Part shown: in pieces, positions 48,281 through 60,000 of the stretch
Layout: each line of letters begins with the position of its first letter
Numbering within the stretch: the stretch's first letter is position 1
NCBI GenBank assembly: GCA_964035795.1
Contig: OZ038322.1
Coordinates: 24,262,359 to 24,326,358, forward strand
Direction of reading: 5' to 3'
DNA: 64,000 bases
Source of the DNA: Pterobdella sp. o SKG-2022
Lineage: Eukaryota > Annelida > Clitellata > Hirudinida > Piscicolidae
Position numbers and translations under genes: made by a program
The notes under the pieces: generated by a model
Told to the model about the DNA's origin: nothing
The model's input: the letters and a program-made list of their open reading frames with translations, nothing else
Database searches by the model: none

Positions 48281-48587
48281 TTTATCCGTTTAATTTATAC
48301 TTTCCTACATCTAACCATATGATTGCCATAATATCCAGAACACTTAGGTGATAGCGGTGTCAGTTTTAGGCTTACATAAAGACTTTGATAAAAATTTTTC
48401 ACTAAGTTGTAACCACTGATGATTTATTTAGATTTGATGAAATTGTAAAATAAAACATTTGAGGAAGCGAGATGAAATTGAGGATGAGAAGTTTTTATTT
48501 TTGACTGAACATATCTAAGAAGTTATTAGCTTTGAGTCATTAAAAAGCACAAAATTACTTTGTACATTTTATTTTTTAAAGATAAAT

Positions 48588-48593
48588 TTTATT
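48588..48593 (-). terminator. candidate polyadenylation signal of NAT9
   Basis: AATAAA on the minus strand about 80 nt after the NAT9 stop. A second one lies at 48568-48573. Confidence 0.45.
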
Positions 48594-48673
48594 TTGATAT
48601 GACACTCCTAATAAAACTACCATTTTTGCTCCACCAAACAGATTCTCCCTTGGTATTAAGTTCTATTTGAATT

Positions 48674-49715
48674 CTAATCATCAGCATTCAGGGTTCCACT
48701 CAGACCTTTGAAGACTAAGTGTTGAGATAGATGCAGTAGTTCACTTTTGACCTTCCCATTCACATTCAATTGGTATGTTACCTCTTGGAAGACTTCACTT
48801 CTTGAAAGCTGTCAGTTAATATTAAAAAATACCTAATTTTTTATTTATGATTATTATTAATAATCTTTTTGTTAATATAATATACTTTTTACCTCAACAA
48901 ATAAAAATTTATCAACAAAAAGCCTCTGACTAGGAGTATTGTCATATCCTATTTTGGCAATGAATCTTTCTAACTTCAAATGGAAAATTCCTGGAAAATG
49001 AAATATATTATTTACTTATATTTGGTTTAATATTGTGAAACTCTTTTTCACCATATATAAGCATGGCCAAACAAGTCTCATAGCCTTTTCCTCCTCTTCT
49101 TTCGGTTTGCTCAGCAATCATCAATTCAATTTCTCCAGCTTTCACAACTCTATAATATTAATGATTCATGATGAAGCATTTCAAAAAATATTCACATTAA
49201 AGTTAAACCTTTCATTCTCATCCTCATCTTTGAACAGAAACAAATTAACATCACCAATCATAGATTCTGATTTGAACAATTGAATCATAGTTTTTATTTT
49301 TCAAATAAATGATGATGATGAAATTAAGATTTCAGAATTTACCTACTTCATTATGGCTTTCATCGAACTTTTGTTTATTTAAGATGATAAAGACACATTC
49401 TGAAAAATAAATTTTTATTAAAAAAAATTTTCATTCATTAAATGCTTACTATCATCATCTTTCATCCATGTTTTTTGCATTTCATATTCTTTTTCCAAAG
49501 TTAACGGCTCAGATGCAGTGAGTTTTTGAATTATGGGATCTTTCATCCATTCATGGTATCTTATTGTTTAAAACAGTGGCATTAATTTATTATTTAAATA
49601 ATATGTTAGAAATAACAAATTTATCATTAAAAACCTACTTAAGCACGTGGGATTCTTTATAGGACACTAAACAAATTTTAGTTCCTTCAATAACAATATT
49701 TTCATTTAGTTTCAT
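48674..49715 (-). CDS. NAT9: N-acetyltransferase 9 (NAT9), GNAT family, 210 aa
   Basis: Seven exons: 49715-49639, 49559-49450, 49399-49343, 49266-49209, 49149-49052, 48990-48893, 48808-48674 (633 nt, all phases consistent). Length is close to the human protein (207 aa). The N-terminus MKLNENIVIEGTKICLV is followed by KYHEWMKDP, LTASEPLTLEKEYEMQ, MIGDVNLFLF and GEIELMIAEQTERRGGKGYE, the acetyl-CoA-binding GNAT motif A region, then SRSEVFQEVTYQLNV. The RGGKGYE segment corresponds to the Q/RxxGxG/A loop. NAT9 proteins are GNAT-fold acetyltransferases; in Drosophila the orthologue has been linked to microtubule stability. All introns are short (50-92 bp), except the last two at about 61 and 84 bp. 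The gene is convergent with AAGAB and divergent from OSTM1. Confidence 0.95.
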
Positions 49716-50005
49716 ATCAATTTAAACTTATCTCAAAAAAAAGTAAAAGTTTAAAAGTAAAGATTGATTGAATTCATTGGAATGCAAAATAAATTTTCAT
49801 TAAGATCACTAAGGTAATATGAAAAACTGTGCCCTGCTTAAATTTTCACATCAAAAAACTTTTATTCTTGAAAGTTCAATTGATAAAAAAATTGAATAAT
49901 ACCAAATCTATTTTCATAAAAATATTTGTTCCAACACTTGATTACTTTTATTTTTGTTTATTCCTATTTTTTAACTGGGTTGTTTCCCTAATTAGTATAT
50001 TTTAA
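49716..50005. promoter_or_regulatory. divergent promoter region, NAT9 / OSTM1
   Basis: Only 290 bp lie between the opposed start codons. On the plus strand TTGTTTCCCTAATTAG ends 10 nt before the OSTM1 ATG, a possible 3' splice site. No TATA box stands out. Confidence 0.5.
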
Positions 50006-53000
50006 ATGATTCTTTTATATATTTTTTTTCTTTTTTCTGGTGAGTTTTTCCGAGTTTGTTTTAGAGTTGTTCTGCATGAAAAATACTTTACTCTTTCTTC
50101 ACAGATTCAACTGCGAATTTTACGCAGGGAATTATGAATACGACACAAATACCTAGTTAGAATCATTTTCAGAGTATTTAAAAATACTTCATACATTAAA
50201 TATATGTCATAAATATAAAATTATTCTATTCATAATTTAAATATGAAATACTAGTCAATTTCATTAACAATGTTGTCATTGCCTAAACACATTCAAATAT
50301 AATAAATTATTTATTTTTTAACATTTTATAAAATAATGAATGAAGCTCGAATTGATCATGATAACAACCTAAATATTTCCAAACAGTCAAAACAAGCTGT
50401 GAAACATACATGGAAATATTTGCAAATTCAGCAGCAAATTTCACATTCTGCCTTATCAGTTCCTCTCGTCCTTTTACCGTTTGTCAGTCATGCTTACAGC
50501 AGTATTTACAAAGCCTACATTCCTATGATGTGCTCATGAAGACAACTTCAGAAGATCCCAATGAGTCATGTGGTGCCAAGCTAGGCAGAGAAGATCAGGT
50601 TCAAATGGTGGCTAAGGTATATGACTTTGTGAAGGACTCATGGGTGGGAAACTACTGCCCAAGTTGGAATCTTACAGTGCTTAACTTTACTATTTACTGA
50701 CTCATTCATTGTTTTTGATTACACTAATGTGTGCTTCAAGATTTAAATATATTTTTCAAATACTCTTTATACATAAATAATTGTCTTATTATTTAAGCAC
50801 ATCATCGTCATTTTGGTCTCAATATTTTATAAATAACTTTATTCACTAATATAAGAAAACTTTATTCACCAATACCACTTGCACTTGTTGGTGATGGAAT
50901 CCATATTTATACCAATAGTTAATGTTCACTGAAAAACAGGCTGTTATGAAGACATGGAGAATGGCACATTTGCCAACCACACCATAGAATTCCATGAGCG
51001 AATGAGGGCTTTCGATAGTTGTATATTTGATAATCTGGTTTGTCTTTTATTAATTTTTTATAATTTATAAACAAGGTAGAGTATGTAACTAGGTATAATT
51101 TAGAAAACTGAGGTTCAGAATTTTTTTGTTGCAAATGTTTTTTAACTACATCAATTCTTATCATTGATTTAATACGTTAGTCACTAATTAAATTTGCTAA
51201 TATGTGCGTTATTTTTCATTTTATGACTAATATTTCTAACAATGTTCACACAGGGATTTCACCTTCCCTATATTTTGCCTGGTGAGTTGAATGTCAATAG
51301 AACCATTTGTACCACGTGCCTTTCTACATACCAGTAGGATAATTATATTTGTTCATGTAGTGTTTATCAGATTCTCATTGAATTGCTGTATATTTTACTG
51401 AAAATTATTTGAATACTAAAGGTAATTTTATTAAGTACAAAGCTTTTCGTTAACAGAGTAACATTATCAAGTACGTTAAAATTCAAAGACACCGTTGTTT
51501 ATATTCTGACCAAAGATAAAATAAAATAAATTAAAAGTGAAAAAAAATTAAAATTAAAAAAAATAATAAAATAAACTGAATAAATAAAATAAAAAAAAGT
51601 AAAACATTAAAAAGGGAGTTCTAAACAAAAATTTATTCAGCAAAATTATGTAATTCCATTTCTAAATAACAAAAGGTTTTTAATGTCTCTATGGTCGTCG
51701 AGGAAGGGTTTCAACATTTTGATGAAAAAAGCTTCCAAAATTCTTCTTTTTCTCCAATCATCTGGGGCTCTGCTCAGTACTTTCCATTCGAATTCATGAG
51801 AGGGATTTCTGGAAATGTGTTTGGCAGGTTCTGATGTGCCATTTGTAGCCTTGTGTCCTGCCCATCTGGTAGTAGCATTTCTTTTGGTCTTGCCTACATA
51901 CGTCTACTTGCAACTACATTCTCTTTTATAAATGACATTGTGAACATGGGAATTCCTATTCTTGAGAGATAAGAGGGCTCTAATCTTATGTGTCACCCAA
52001 GAAAACGAGAACTTAATCTGATTGCTAGTGAAAGAATTCAATTTCTCAATGTATTTGAAAATGCGGGATTCGTTTTTCGGACAAAATGGAAGCTTGAAGT
52101 GGATTCTCTTTTTGCCATCCTGGAGACCTTCTGGGACAGAGAATCTTCTTTCTTAGTTTCAAATTGTTTTATTATTGCAAGGATGAATTTGACTGGAAAA
52201 CCTGCCCGTATGTATTTCTCCTTTATTAATTCCAGTTCATGTTTGAAACCTGATCCAATTCTAAAAGCCCTAAACAAATCTCCTTTAATGATGTTTCTCT
52301 TGTATAGCTTTGGGATCGCTGATGACCAATGTGTGGGCAATTTTGTATCTTTTCGAACCACTTTGAAAGCGAATGTACCATTAATATTTCTGAGGATATG
52401 AGTGTCCAAAAACTTCGTAGGGTTCTTCTCGATTGTGAGTCTAATGTTGTTGTGAAAGGAGTTGAGGGCGTTGTACAATTCGTCTTCCCCATTCTTCTTT
52501 CTTCTGACATATGTGTCATCAACATACCTAGCGTAAAAAACAGGATTCCGTGGCGCAACTACTTTTTCTTCCATGTAATTGAGAAAGCATCCAGCAAAAA
52601 CAACCGATAACGGTCCCCCCATTGAGACACCATCAATTTGCTTGTGAAGCTCTCCATTGGCTGTGAACAAATTCTCTGTTGTAGCTTTAAGTAATAACTT
52701 TGAGAAAACCAGTCTGGAGCAGAAGGAAGGAAGTTTCTCATCTTCATAAACCGCTTTCGAGATGTATTCTATTGTTTCCTTCACCAGCACGTTTGTGAAC
52801 AGTGGTTCAATGTCATACGATACATCCTCTTCATCAGGCTGTAGGTGTTACTTTGTTAACGAAAAGATTTGTACTTAATAAAATTACCTTTAGTGTTCAA
52901 ATAATTTTCAGTATTTACTTTGGCTAAAGAAGATTTTTATGCTGTATATTTTGTTCTTGTACATGATAATTTAAGTTCTTTTTACGAAGTAAATCTTTTC

Positions 53001-53693
53001 ACCAAAATCTTCTAAAAGTATTTTCATTTGAATATTTACGTTTAGCTCGGAGAATTAAAAAGTCTTTGTAAATGAATCTTTTCATTTGTGTCTGATACAT
53101 TTGTTATAAGCTGCTTGGTACTGATCAACCATCAGAAACCTCAGTAACTTCTACTCCACACTTGACCCCAACTTTGATGGAAAGTTCTGTATGGACCTCT
53201 CTGACTCGGTATCTTTGTCATGTGCTTATATAGAAACGCATTATCGATATTTGATATGGTCTGCCTTTAGCTTACGCATATCACTGTTTAAGATTTGAGA
53301 TTTTTACCGATCATGTTAATTATCATAACTTTTATGTTTCACGTTATGTTTCACGTTTTTCTTATTTTCAAAAACCTGAAAAAACTGCTTCAACTAATTA
53401 ACGTAAGGCTACATCTATCAATTTACGTTTATATACTCTATCTGTACACCATCATACAAGCCATGACTATCAAGTTGAAACAAGCACTTTCCACAAAGAT
53501 GAACTTCACATGGAAGGTGTGGCATGAAGATTTCCACTGTTACCTGCACAGGGAGAATGTCGATGTGTGTGTGGCCACTTCGTTCTTCATTGCCCTAATT
53601 CCATCCCTCTTTTACTTCATCGCTAAAATCTGCAGCAGTGATATCACCAAGATTTTTCTTAGAGGTTGCTCTTTATGCCTACAATTGATATAA
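50006..53693 (+). CDS. OSTM1: OSTM1-like lysosomal membrane protein (ClC-7 beta subunit), 251 aa
   Basis: Six exons: 50006-50039 (signal peptide), 50387-50662, 50940-51037, 51254-51333, 53136-53208, 53499-53693. Total 756 nt in frame. The protein starts MILLYIFFLFS, then shows the OSTM1 luminal cysteine pattern: FANSAANFTFCLISSSRP, CQSC, DSWVGNYCPSC (joined across exons 2-3), NRTICTTCLSTYQNL, FCMDLSDSMNFTW and FHCYLH. N-glycosylation sequons are present (NFT, NHT, NRT). A single transmembrane helix, VATSFFIALIPSLFYFIA, precedes a short cytosolic tail. In vertebrates OSTM1 stabilises the ClC-7 chloride/proton exchanger in lysosomes and the osteoclast ruffled border. It is shorter than the human protein (334 aa), mostly at the N-terminus and tail. 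The 1.8-kb intron 4 contains a Penelope-like element. The exact end of the tail after IFLRG is uncertain. Confidence 0.9.
51650..52845 (-). mobile_element. Penelope-like element fragment (RT + GIY-YIG), in OSTM1 intron 4
   Basis: On the minus strand the RT begins at motif A (EEDVSYDIEPLFTNVLV), continues with IDGVSMGGPLSVVFAGCF and the catalytic FYARYVDDTYVRRKK, and runs to 52038. In-frame sequence below 52038 continues into a GIY-YIG-like endonuclease: CSCK, one stop, then TYVGKTKRNATTRWAGH and FEWKVLSRAPDDW. The single stop falls between the two GIY-YIG motifs, about 51911. The N-terminal third of the RT is missing, so the copy is 5'-truncated. Confidence 0.85.
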
Positions 53694-56600
53694 TGGGGAG
53701 GTCGATTGAATACGATGCGTCCGTTTCCATGCAAGCATTGGCTGGAAATCGGGATGTTTTGGAATAATTGAGCAACCTATCAAATATCTATTTTTATAAT
53801 TATCGATTGTGTTATTATTTCCAATAGTTTTTCAATTATATAAGTTCTTGAACATTTTAAACTGTATCAAAATCACACAAAACTCAAACCATATCAAACA
53901 AATTTGTTGTTCGGCTTGCTTTTAGGCCAAGAATTTTTTACCAAATAGTGTTATTTCACACAGAAAAAAGACTGAACGAGACGACAATTACTACGACCGT
54001 GAGCCTTGATGAATAGGGTGATGTATTTCAAAAAGGTTTTCCCCCTCACATCGATGGAATCAATTTTTTTAGCAACGTTTTATAAGCTGTATAATCATCA
54101 AATCTGTCATTCTTATAAGAGCTTTTATACTTAGTTCATTTTATTATTTTCTATTAGCTATGGAGTAGTTTAAACACAAAAACATGGTAATTGCGTAGTT
54201 TTATTAACTTTTTTGATTCAAACACAAAATTGCATTAAAATCAAGTTTGTTGTATAATCTATTCAAACTGTTTCAAACCATTGCACTCGATAATATAAAA
54301 CCCTGAAAAACTATCCGAATTTCAATAAAGAATACTTAAAAAGGTGGTTTTTTTCTTTCTTATATTAATCAAATCAGATTATACTGCGGTACATATCCCA
54401 GTAGCTGGGGTTGAAAGCAGTCGGCCTAGATTAGTGATAATATAATAGAGTTATTTATGAAAAAGATCATTTTATTTAGGAAAAATTTTTATAGACTGTC
54501 AACCCAAGCTAAAGTCCAACTTGAAATTATCGACTTCAAGATCCACCGTTCCCATACTTGCGCAGTTTGCCTTGCCATTTTTAGCAAAAAAAAAAATCGT
54601 CCGCCAAGCCAAATGACAATGATACCAGAAAATCAGTTAATCGATACTGCTACCAAAGTCTACTGTTATCCAGGTTGTAACAGAAAAGTAGTCTCAACTA
54701 AGAGAGGCTATCTTCGGTGCAGTTTGACGTCATGTCCCCTACACACGTATAATCATTAAGAAAACATTTTATGATGAATTCATGAAAAATTGATTTCTTT
54801 TAGTTTTAGATGCTTTCAATGAATTGACAAAATATTCAAACGCATATACAATTTATCTGCTATAACCTCACTTCGATTTGCTTTAATTTTAATTATTGGT
54901 TTGAACTTTAATGGAAATAAATTTATGATTTTGCAAAATCAACTTTAAGCAATCTTTTTTTGAACTTCAGAACAAGATAAATTTCAAAAACATATTTATT
55001 AATTTTAAATTAACTGAAAAGCTTCAAGAGTAGTGTAAAGTAGCAGAATTGGGATTCTGCGCTTTTCGTTATGTTATTGAAAAGAATGGCCGTTGTAATT
55101 GACAACTATCAATTTCCATTCAGCTTACAAAAGTTTCTTTGTCATTATAAAAACCTATGTTGGAAAAAATATTTGGCATAGGATTATGGAAATAATTGAT
55201 TCAGAGGGTTATTATCATAACCAACGTTAGGTGCAACCATTTGAAAATATAATTCTGATGGAGATTCATTTGAAAGCTCAGTACAGCTTTGATTTCCGAG
55301 ATGAATAATCGTTTGTATGAATAATTTATAAATGTTTTTTTATCGTTATGAATATCATTTCGATGCTGCCAAAAATATAGTGAAAAAAAAAGAGTAATTA
55401 AAGGATATAAATATTAAAAACAATTTACTTTAATATCTTTCAATTTTTTATCGATATTTTATCTCATTTTTTATATTAAATCTTTAAAATTAAATTTGAA
55501 AGGTTAATTGAACTTGATAAGAGAAGATAAAAATGACATTATTTCTAAAGACCTCTTAGGCACTTTTTTGCTCAAAACTTTTATTTTTAATTCAAAAACA
55601 CAAAAATAATTATTTTTAAATAATAAACTTTTCAATTCACACTTGATGTCCCATGGTCAAATACATCGTAATTTGAAAAAAAGTTAATGACTGCTTTCCA
55701 GAAACTGAGTTCATCAATACCAAGTTTTTTTTGATTATCAAACCAGAATTTATTAATTTGAATAGGGATTTTTGATGTTTGGTTTTGGGGAAAGCACGTT
55801 CACAGACATTTAGACTCCAAAGATACTTTTCACATTTAAATTTTTACGAAGTTGAATTCTTAATTATGTTTCAAAAGTCGTGTATTTTACATTTTTTCAT
55901 GCTCAAGGAGGTATATAATTCTTGGGTGCCAGTGATAAAACATCAATCAATCTAAGATTTCTCCCTAAAACTCTGCATTCTATAGAAGTAGTCAAATTTA
56001 TGAAACTTCAAATTTAAGACTATTCCAAATTTTTATTTTATTCCCCAATTTTTACTTTTTAAAACTATTTTTTAATATTAAAAATTTTACAGATTGACCA
56101 ACAAAACTTGAAACTTAAATCATTTTTCGCCTTTAATTTCTCAACACACACACACTTCAAATCTGCAAGACATCGTTGTGATAGTTGTACAAGCAAAGGT
56201 ATTCTATAGAGTAAGATAAATTTCCAATCAAACAGCGTGTATATTAAATAGGATGTTGCTATGACGACCATTTACCTTTCTTAAATCGATCGTGCATACC
56301 TCGTCATGTCTTGATATCGGTTTACAAGATCATTTTGATGTGATGCTTAACTAATTTTATTGAGTAGATTAATTAAAATATCTACCTATCAGATTCTGTA
56401 GGTATAGTACAAAAATAAATGAAATATATTTTATTTATAAAAGATGGTTAATAATAATATTTTTAGTTAATAATAATAATAATAAACCGATTAGATATTG
56501 CTCCCGTTTCAAATCGATAAGTTGTATGACACGCATGGGAAACTCACATTCCACACAGTTGTGTCTTTGAATATACACGAGTTTATATGAGTTTTACCTA

Positions 56601-57043
56601 CTTCCAATAATATATAAACTGTTCAAGATGATTCGTGGTAATGGTGTTACAGAAAGAGAGAATGTTTGAAGAGATATCATAGATAATTGAGTTTTATCTG
56701 TATTATGAAAATCTTTATTACCTGCAATAAATCATTTTGTTATCGGTTTTAGTTTTTCAAACAGTTAAAAGCTTCAATCCAAAGCGTATAAAGTTCTGAG
56801 TGAACATGTTTAAGCATTTGACATTTGCTGTATAATATCTATGAACAGTCGACTTAAACATAAGGGTGTTTCTATAAAGTAATTAATACAAAGCAGTCCC
56901 CCAGATAAATATAAAAAAAACTATCAAAGAAAAGGGCTTTCAACGATCAGATGTTTTAACAAGCATATCATCACAAAAATTTCCAAACGTTGCAACAGAA
57001 AGAGCTCAAACCTCTCCTATTTCAACACTTTCTCTAAAAGCCC
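53694..57043. other. OSTM1 3' flank / intergenic, 3.3 kb
   Basis: It contains an AATAAA at 54324-54329 and repeat D copy 2. The remainder is AT-rich without recognised coding exons. A short run of CACACACAC near 56145 is the only other simple repeat. Confidence 0.5.
54376..54740 (+). repeat. interspersed repeat family D, copy 2
   Basis: Inverted partner of 45439-45782. Its plus strand has an open frame (54457-54759) with cysteine pairs (CAVCLAIF, YCYPGCNRKVVS, CSLTSCPLH), which in copy 1 is broken by stops. This points to a formerly coding retroelement terminus. Confidence 0.7.
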
Positions 57044-60000
57044 ATGGAACCTTACAACAGCCTCAAAGACCCACACTTGTCGGGATATTTCTCAAACGAA
57101 ACTAAAAAAAAGCACATCATAAAAGCCGGATTAGTGAGTGTTACCATGACCACATATAAACAATTCTTCTTATTTACTGCATCTTGGCGTTTCTCAATAA
57201 ACCTCTCTTTCTTTTGGTGCTATTGTTTGTTTATATAGTTATGTAGCGATCTATCTAATGAACCTTAATCCATCCTAATCGATATATTTTATGGCGTTAA
57301 GTCTGCAAGTGCTTAAAATTCTTTTTTCTTAAAACCTATAAATAGAATTTTAAAGAAAACATTATACATTTCTTGAGTTCAAGCTAATCTTTAACAGTAA
57401 AAAGTTTGGAAAGTTAATATTTTTTATATAAAATAAAAATCTATTAAAACTTACGAGAATAATTTGAATAAATGAGTCATCAGCAGTTTTATCCGATAAT
57501 TAATGCTAGATTATAGGCCCTTAATTCTGGCTTGTCGTCAGCTTGAAAACCCTTACTTCATTTAATTCTTTACAATTGATGTTACTATTCTTTTCTTATA
57601 ACGCCAAATAATTATGTAGAACTTTTGAAAATTATTTGTTTCAAGAATTTTCAATTTCAAGTATTTTTTCCATTTATTTTGCTAAATATATTATCTTTAA
57701 AACATTTAACATAGTTTAATATAAATTTATATCGTGGGTTTTATCGATGAACGAGTACAAAATTTAGTTTAAATTTCGACTTTTATTAAAAAAAAAACTC
57801 AAACAGTATGAAAAGTTGGATGATTAAAGTTTTAAGAAGATAGCTCCTAGTCTGATATTTCAGCTTCTATTTATAAAAATTTCTTTTCAAATTCTTTTTT
57901 GTAGATCAATACAATCGTTTGAGTTACTTATTCGTAACAGCATTCAAAATCGATTATGATAAATGAAAAAAGCATATTCAGAAAACTTTTAAAATCTTAT
58001 TCATTCTATCTTTTTAAAAATCTGACACATTAATTCTTTTACAGACTATCCAAATATCGGATTAATTTCCATTTTAATGGTGCCTTTACATTGACAGATG
58101 AGCAAAAAGGGAGCGTTGATATCAGAACCGGAATACAAACTAAACGCTATTATGGCTCAAAGGAAACTCCAAACAGACGACAAAGTGAGAGATTTTGTGG
58201 CAACAAATTATATAATTGAGATTTGAACACTATAGTAGACGATTTAGTTGCATGTATAGCTCAGTGGTTGAGAATTAGACTGAATACCTAGTTACCGGGT
58301 TCGATCCCAGGTGGGCCGACAATTAGCACCTGTTCCACAGTTTTTTCGCTACATCAAATTTGTAGCAAGCGCTTTGAACTACAAGGAATAGCGCTTTATA
58401 AATACCACGTTACATTTAGCAATTCTTTAATAAGTCTTTCAAGATTGCTTTCATTATACATAGATTTAAATGTTGAAAGCTAAAAAATAAATTTCCATTT
58501 AAATAAAGTTTAAACCGTTACTCTAAAAAAATTCACTTTCCAATTATATATAAGCAAATTATTATGATTTTGAAAATTTAAAAAAAAATTGTTAAATCTT
58601 CGAAAAAGAATAAAAATACTTAGATTTTTAAATCAAATTCCGTCATGGGGAAATGTCAAGCAAAAAGTTCATAAGTAAATAATATCAAAAAAAATCTTTT
58701 ATGAAATAATCTATGGTTAACTGAAAGTCATATAGATAACTATCTTATAGAGCACATCTCACTCTCCTGTGAACCTTCCCATGAAAAGAACTATTTTAGT
58801 TTCCATATCACGAATGAGGAATAAAAATGGATGGTTAGCTTTAAATTCATGCACCATAGGCATAGCTCTGAATGTTGCTATAAGAGCTGTGGCTGCTGCA
58901 GCTTCTGATCCTTCTTCATTAACATCAATGAAAGCTTTGTGCACAACAGAAGACACATGCAAGTTTCTGCTACCATCCATACCAGATAAATCAGCTGAAG
59001 AACTAAACAAATCATTGATTCCCAAGTTTTTCAAATTTTCTTTCAAACTATATAATAGCTCCATTTTAAACTTTGGCAAAAATACATTAACTTCGGTTTC
59101 ATAAAATTGTAAAGAAGAAAGAATTTCTGCAGTAAGTTTTGTTTCAACATCTGCAAGAGTTGTTTGCTCAAGCTGTGGCAAGATGACTACCATGCCAAGT
59201 TTTTCTCCTTTATAAGCCAACTCAAGTACATCACTTTTTAATTTATCACTGAATGTTATATTGCATTTTATTTTACTGTACATTGTAGGAATTTGAATTT
59301 CTTTATCTGGAGTAACAAAAAATTCATGATCTCTTGTTTTTTTGACACTAAATTTTTTATTCCAATCAGCTTTGAAGTAGATTGCATTCACCAATACAAG
59401 CCTTGTTAATGAATCAATAGCATCAGAACTTAAAAGATCTTTTATCTTATCATTTGTCTTTTCAGCAACCCATCCATTGATTTTTGATAATGTTTCTTGC
59501 TCCTTACTGGGGAATAATTTAATTAGTTCTCATATTTTTCATTGCATCTATATATTAATTATTTTACCTAAGTTGATTAATTTTTAATTAAAAAAAACCT
59601 AAAATCAACTGTTTCCAATGAAGCAGAGTAATATTTTTGGGTGTCATCAAGAAATTGTTGAAGAAAAGTGTAGTCTGTACTTCCGAAAAGTTTGTTGGCT
59701 AGCTCTAAAGTAAAACTTTGAGATCCACTAAAAACTTTACTGTTCAAAGCATAAAACCAGGAGTGCATTTGTGTTGACTCGTTTTGCTGTACTTTCGTAG
59801 CTCTTAACACTTCATTCAAAGTGTTCCCTTTAAGTCCTAAACTAGTCATTCCCAGAGCAAATGATATACTAGCAGGCGAGAAAAATACATTTCCGGATTT
59901 TTTTGCCAGCTCCCGATACAAATCAAAACCAAAGTTTGTAGTTTCAGAACTAAAATCTTTATTTTCCATATCACAGCTCTCAGTAACCTTGATAAAATAA

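Noticed and set aside
52815..52845. Hammerhead ribozyme core (CTGATGA) at the Penelope-like element
   Set aside because: The CTGATGA lies in the RT coding sequence and no GAAA and third-stem arrangement was found around it.
53295..53498. In-frame extension upstream of OSTM1 exon 6 (ATG at 53463)
   Set aside because: Using the acceptor at 53498 restores the conserved CMDLSDSMNFTW alignment in phase; the upstream sequence is intronic.
58251..58330. tRNA gene
   Set aside because: The A and B boxes are those of a SINE head; related truncated copies occur elsewhere and no acceptor stem closes.
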